This document shows, piece after piece, positions 6,214 through 9,247 of a stretch of 9,247 nucleotides of DNA. Source of the DNA: Bacilli bacterium (GTDB lineage Bacteria; Bacillota_I; Bacilli_A; ML615J-28; CAG-698); NCBI GenBank assembly GCA_028691905.1, contig JAQUYJ010000031.1, forward strand, positions 1 to 9,247, in the 5' to 3' direction. Each line of letters starts with the position of its first letter. The first letter of the stretch is position 1. The position numbers and the translations under genes were made by a program. Below the pieces are notes generated by a model. The model was not told the DNA's origin, did not search any database, and saw only the letters and a program-made list of their open reading frames with translations.

Positions 6214-6954
6214 TTATACCAACTTCCTTGCAATATATTCCCAGAATTCAATCAGGAATAGGGCAATTCTTTTTATATGAAGAAAGATATTGGGTTCCAT
6301 CCAAAACATCGTCAGGTATGAAAAAACAATTAATAGAAACAGGGCACAAGGGACGACATAATAGAAGGGATCTCTTTTGAGGAGCAGTTTCAATATTCCT
6401 TTTGCTATTAAAAAAACCGGAATGAGCAAGAAAAAAACATTCGTAAAAAAGAGAGCTTCTTTATCAATAAAAAAATAAACGCTTAGGGCAAGCAATCCAT
6501 ATATCAGTAACCCCGTTACGATGAATAAAACAGCATGAAACCGTTTTTTGTCCTTTTTCTCTTCATCCGGAATCGGAATAAATTCAAATAACTGTCCGCG
6601 CAGTTCACTGCTTGTCTTTTTGTCCATCAATGCTTCATTCTGATGAAGCAGCTGAATAAATTTATCCTGGCTACCCTGCATATAGGCTGCAATCCACTGT
6701 TCCAGCCAAACTTTATCTGGATGAGTATTTTTCCGCAACTGATGAAAAAATATTTCTTCAGCCTGCTCTTCGGTTGGTTTACAGGAAAAGGCAAAATTTC
6801 TGTTTCCCTGTGCATACTGCAAATAATATTCTGTCAGAAAATCTTCTTTTGTTAATGGCAGTAAAAACGAGCAAATTCTTGCCAGTTCTTTTCGGTCGTC
6901 AAGTAAAACTGCCTGCTTTCTTTGTTTTTCAAAAAATTCTATGTTGGATTCCAT
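6214..6954 (-). CDS. Unidentified membrane protein with soluble N-terminal domain, 246 residues
   Basis: I do not recognise this family. Residues 1-137 look soluble and helical, and may form a TPR-like or J-like bundle. Three membrane helices follow at about 139-162, 167-188 and 197-218, then an amphipathic helix (222-245) ends the protein. A short run, TEEQAEEIFFHQLRKNTHPDK (61-81, with HPDK at 78-81), together with DKFIQLLHQNEALMD (97-111), resembles helices II and III of a J-domain, but with a longer linker and no other support. The ATG at 6954 has AGGTG six bases upstream. A promoter lies about 18 bases before the start, so the mRNA leader would be very short. It is the first gene of a two-gene unit. 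Confidence 0.7.
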   Translation of the reverse strand: MESNIEFFEKQRKQAVLLDDRKELARICSFLLPLTKEDFLTEYYLQYAQGNRNFAFSCKPTEEQAEEIFFHQLRKNTHPDKVWLEQWIAAYMQGSQDKFIQLLHQNEALMDKKTSSELRGQLFEFIPIPDEEKKDKKRFHAVLFIVTGLLIYGLLALSVYFFIDKEALFFTNVFFLLIPVFLIAKGILKLLLKRDPFYYVVPCALFLLIVFSYLTMFWMEPNIFLHIKRIALFLIEFWEYIARKLV

Positions 6955-6971
6955 GTCATCACCTGTTTAAT

Positions 6972-7000
6972 ATTATAACATGTTTTTATCTATTTGAAAA
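6972..7000 (-). promoter_or_regulatory. Extended -10 promoter of the orphan membrane-protein pair
   Basis: TATAAT (6977-6972) is preceded by TGT, giving the extended -10 form TGnTATAAT. TTTTCA (7000-6995) lies 17 bases upstream as a 4/6 -35 match. Transcription would start near 6965, leaving only about ten bases before the ATG. The -35 box overlaps the tail of the fba terminator. Confidence 0.65.
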
Positions 7001-7024
7001 TAAAAACCAGCTTTTGCTGGTTTT
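6997..7024 (-). terminator. Intrinsic terminator of fba
   Basis: AAAACCAGC (7003-7011) and GCTGGTTTT (7016-7024) form a perfect 9-base stem with a four-base loop. On the - strand the tail reads TATTTT. The right arm overlaps the fba stop codon (7025-7023). Confidence 0.85.
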
Positions 7025-7880
7025 ATTCTGCCTGATTGGCTGAGCCAAATACAGATATTTTTTCTTTTACTGCAGCAGCAATTCCTTTAGCTGCCGGGCC
7101 AATAAATTTTCTTGGATCATAAACCTTTTTATCTTCATCCAATACTTTTCTGATTTCTCTGGCAAACGCCAACTGACATTCCGTATTAACGTTTATTTTT
7201 GCTGTTCCGCAGCGAATGGCACGTTGAATTTTTTCATCCGGAATACCTGTTCCGCCATGTAATACAAGGGGAATATTGGTTGCTTCTTTAATTTCTTCCA
7301 TTTCCTTGAAACCAAGAACCGGTTCTCCTTTATAAGGACCATGGACACTGCCCAGAGCAGGAGCCAAAAAGTCAATTTTAGTTTCTTTCACAAGGCGGAC
7401 ACATTCATTTTTATCGGCATATTTAATACCGCCACCGACAACATCGTCTTCCTGACCGCCGACAGTACCCAACTCTGCTTCAACACTGATACCACGGGCA
7501 TGGGCATAGTCCACTACCTGTTTTGTAATTTCGATGTTTTCATCCAGGGGATGATGGGAAGCATCAATCATTACTGAAGTAAATCCGGCATCAATTGCTT
7601 TCTTGCAGTTTTCAAAATTGGATCCATGGTCAAGATGTATAGCAACATCAACAGTAATCGCTAAATCCTCTACCAGGCCTTTTACCATACCGACAACAGT
7701 ACGATATCCTCCCATATAACGCGCAGCTCCTTCACTTACTCCTAAAATTACGGGTGAGTTCATTTCCTGAGCAACCGTTAAAATGGTTTTTGTCCATTCC
7801 AGATTATTAATGTTGAACTGCCCAACAGCATATTTATTGGCTTTTGCTTTATTGAGCATTTTAGTCATGTTTACAAGCAT
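7023..7880 (-). CDS. fba: Class II fructose-1,6-bisphosphate aldolase
   Basis: This 285-residue cytoplasmic zinc enzyme interconverts fructose 1,6-bisphosphate with dihydroxyacetone phosphate and glyceraldehyde 3-phosphate in glycolysis and gluconeogenesis. Visible family motifs are HLDHG (82-86, with catalytic Asp84 and zinc ligand His85), VEAELGTVGGQED (133-145), His180 in SVHGPYKG, His208 in LVLHGGTGIP, and KINVNTE (228-234). The His85/His180/His208 trio is the class II metal site. Length and motif order suit the class IIB subgroup of Bacillota. Tagatose-bisphosphate aldolases (GatY/KbaY/LacD-type class II) are close relatives, so sugar specificity is inferred. AGGAGG lies seven bases before the ATG and overlaps the stop of the upstream small gene. 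It is the last gene of the degV-small membrane protein-fba operon. Confidence 0.92.
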   Translation of the reverse strand: MLVNMTKMLNKAKANKYAVGQFNINNLEWTKTILTVAQEMNSPVILGVSEGAARYMGGYRTVVGMVKGLVEDLAITVDVAIHLDHGSNFENCKKAIDAGFTSVMIDASHHPLDENIEITKQVVDYAHARGISVEAELGTVGGQEDDVVGGGIKYADKNECVRLVKETKIDFLAPALGSVHGPYKGEPVLGFKEMEEIKEATNIPLVLHGGTGIPDEKIQRAIRCGTAKINVNTECQLAFAREIRKVLDEDKKVYDPRKFIGPAAKGIAAAVKEKISVFGSANQAE

Positions 7881-7891
7881 TGTTTTTCCTC

Positions 7892-8179
7892 CTATTTCTT
7901 TGTTTTATACTTTGATAAAACATCTTTTTCTTTTTCTTTTATCATTTGCTTTTTCTCTGTTTTTTTATCCAGATATGCAGCAGCCAAAACAATTACAATG
8001 AGCATCAATAAACTGATTCCCAGGGATATAAAGGCAATGATATCCAGTGTTTCAAAAACAGCGGTTATATTGTCGGGGTTTATTAAACCCAATATTGCTT
8101 TTACTAAAAAGTAAAGTGCGCCCAGTCCTGCAAATGCTCCCGTACAAATGTAATAAATTTTTAAAAAGTTTTGCTTCAT
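7892..8179 (-). CDS. Small two-helix membrane protein, 95 residues
   Basis: The function is not recognised. There are two hydrophobic helices (about residues 10-32 and 46-70) joined by a short polar loop, then a Lys/Glu-rich tail (71-95, with many Lys) that should lie in the cytoplasm by the positive-inside rule. Nothing resembles a signal peptide cleavage site or lipobox. The ATG at 8179 is preceded four bases upstream by AGGAGGAG, which overlaps the degV stop. It sits 9 bases from degV and 11 from fba, so it is certainly co-transcribed with them. The strong ribosome binding site, tight spacing and protein-like composition support a real gene. Confidence 0.72.
   Translation of the reverse strand: MKQNFLKIYYICTGAFAGLGALYFLVKAILGLINPDNITAVFETLDIIAFISLGISLLMLIVIVLAAAYLDKKTEKKQMIKEKEKDVLSKYKTKK
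7901..7922. repeat. Perfect 8-base inverted repeat upstream of fba
   Basis: TGTTTTAT (7901-7908) and ATAAAACA (7915-7922) are exact complements around a six-base loop. The repeat lies inside the end of the small membrane gene, just before the fba ribosome binding site. No U-tract follows on the - strand, so it is not a normal terminator. It may shape mRNA processing or translation, or may simply reflect the Lys-rich coding sequence. Confidence 0.45.
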
Positions 8180-8188
8180 TTGCTCCTC

Positions 8189-9049
8189 CTATTTTTCCAG
8201 TATATAATATCCCATGCCTAAAACACCACATCCGATATGTGCCCCGACTGCCGGAGTAATCATATGAACTTCAATGTCTTTTTCAATTGATATTTTTTCA
8301 TTCATGTATTTAGCCAGTTCTTTCGCATCTTTTTCACGAACAGTATGGAAAATAAACAATTTGATTTTTTTTGCTTCTTTTATTTCTTCTAAAATAAGTT
8401 CAATCAGTCGTTCTACAGCAACGCGGTGTGTTTTTATTTTCTCAAAACTGATTATTTTTCCTTCTTTTGTCAATTCCAAAACAGGTTTGATTTTCAACAG
8501 GCCACCCAAAAATCCTGCTGCACCGCTGATTCGTCCGTTTTTTACCAAATAACTCAGATCATCCACAACAAAATAAGCATGGGAATGAACAATTAAATAA
8601 TTGGAATAATCCATAATTTCTGAAACGGATTTCCCCGCTTCAGCCATTTCTTTCGCGGTAACCGCCAGATATCCCTGCAAATAGGTTGCTTTTTTGGTGT
8701 CAATTACATGAATCTTGATTTTATCCTTGTATTCTTCGATCAATGTTTCAACCATTTGACCAATCGAACTTAACTGATAGGATATGGAATACATGATTAC
8801 ATCCGTATATTCTTCCTCAACCATACGGTCCAATAATTCCATCGCTTCCCCGACGGTTGGGGCTGATGTGGAAGGAATCGTTTTTTCTTCCTGCAGTCTT
8901 TTATAAAATTCATCTGCTTTAATATCAATTCCATCTATTAAATGTTCGTTTTCAAAATTAATAATCGATCTTAATACCGGAATCCCAGAATCCTTTTTCA
9001 AATAATCTAGGCCGGCATTAACATCCGATATAATGGCTATTTTTCCCAT
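8189..9049 (-). CDS. DegV-family fatty acid-binding protein
   Basis: This 286-residue protein has the two-domain DegV fold, which binds a fatty acid; relatives (FakB) present fatty acids to the kinase FakA. Family marks are the N-terminal IISDVNAGL, PSTSAPTVGE (59-68, with Thr61/Ser62 in the headgroup position), SISYQLSS (88-95), VIDTKKATYLQGYL (115-128), the long KNGRISGAAGFLGGLLKIKPVLEL region (about 170-193), and His271 in GAHIGCG. In most relatives the last motif reads HxGPG, so Cys274 replaces a common Pro. No fakA-like gene is in the window, so a FakB role is not shown. The ATG at 9049 has AGGAGGG five bases upstream and its own extended -10 promoter. It is the first complete gene of the operon ending in fba. 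Confidence 0.9.
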   Translation of the reverse strand: MGKIAIISDVNAGLDYLKKDSGIPVLRSIINFENEHLIDGIDIKADEFYKRLQEEKTIPSTSAPTVGEAMELLDRMVEEEYTDVIMYSISYQLSSIGQMVETLIEEYKDKIKIHVIDTKKATYLQGYLAVTAKEMAEAGKSVSEIMDYSNYLIVHSHAYFVVDDLSYLVKNGRISGAAGFLGGLLKIKPVLELTKEGKIISFEKIKTHRVAVERLIELILEEIKEAKKIKLFIFHTVREKDAKELAKYMNEKISIEKDIEVHMITPAVGAHIGCGVLGMGYYILEK

Positions 9050-9070
9050 ATTACCCTCCTCTATTCTATT

Positions 9071-9098
9071 ATTATATCACATTTTGCTTTTTTTACAA
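9071..9098 (-). promoter_or_regulatory. Promoter of the degV-fba operon
   Basis: TATAAT (9076-9071) preceded by TGA forms an extended -10. TTGTAA (9098-9093) lies 16 bases upstream as a 4/6 -35 match. The start would be near 9064, about 15 bases before the degV ATG. Confidence 0.65.
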
Positions 9099-9112
9099 TA
9101 AGAATTATGCAA

Positions 9113-9247
9113 TCATTTTTGAAGACTGTCCCAATCTTCAAGAACATCAATCAACGCTTCAATCCATCCTGTATCCTGTTTTTTACTCGGCAGGTATATT
9201 TTGATTTTTTTTCTCACATATTCAAAATGAACATCAACAAAGGAAGA
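9113..9247 (-). CDS. Unidentified protein, C-terminal 44 residues
   Basis: An open frame enters from the right edge and ends at TGA (9115-9113). Its last residues include RKKIKIYLPSKK followed by DTGWIEALIDVLEDWDSLQK, an acidic helix-like end. The composition is protein-like and the frame is open over all 44 codons, on the same strand as degV. I do not recognise the family. No terminator is seen between it and the degV promoter, so read-through into degV is possible. Confidence 0.6.
   Translation of the reverse strand, partial: SSFVDVHFEYVRKKIKIYLPSKKQDTGWIEALIDVLEDWDSLQK

Noticed and set aside
1..9247. Search by eye for CRISPR arrays, tRNA or rRNA genes, insertion sequences and long direct repeats
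   Set aside because: No regularly spaced repeats, tRNA-like cloverleaf, transposase-like frame or terminal inverted repeats were seen.

Overview
The window is A+T-rich, densely packed bacterial DNA. It shows strong AGGAGG ribosome binding sites, sigma-A-type promoters and short intrinsic terminators, and TAA, TAG and TGA all act as stops. This fits a low-GC Gram-positive (Bacillota). A lineage near the Erysipelotrichia or clostridia is plausible because a bifurcating transhydrogenase sits near CsoR/CopA and DegV genes, but that placement is inference.

Layout. Positions 2-1589 (+ strand) hold the 3' end of nfnA and all of nfnB, the two subunits of the electron-bifurcating ferredoxin:NADP transhydrogenase, ending in a bidirectional hairpin terminator. 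Everything else is on the - strand. Read in transcription order from the right edge: the C-terminus of an unidentified protein (9113-9247); degV, a small two-helix membrane protein and class II fructose-bisphosphate aldolase (9049-7023) as a tight operon; two adjacent orphan membrane proteins of 246 and 195 residues (6954-5624) with their own promoter; a copper-efflux operon csoR-copA (5541-3049) with a textbook CsoR operator inside its promoter; and a GNAT acetyltransferase translationally coupled to a thioredoxin-like lipoprotein (2676-1610), after a 372-base gene-free stretch.

How the genes work together. NfnAB balances NADH, NADPH and ferredoxin in fermentative metabolism, and Fba is glycolytic. 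CsoR represses itself and the Cu(I) pump CopA until copper binds. The lipoprotein probably carries a redox CxxC on the outer face of the membrane. The degV, GNAT and orphan membrane genes have no clear pathway link to these.

Most of the content is recognisable housekeeping or accessory material, and I see no mobile element, CRISPR array, RNA gene or obvious multi-gene defence system. The most unusual signal is in CopA. Its near-invariant phosphorylation motif reads DKTKT instead of DKTGT, and its hinge motif reads GDGINDAL instead of GDGINDAP, in an otherwise canonical full-length Cu(I) ATPase. The orphan membrane pair at 5624-6954, with a cryptic HPDK/J-domain-like stretch, is the best candidate for something undescribed.
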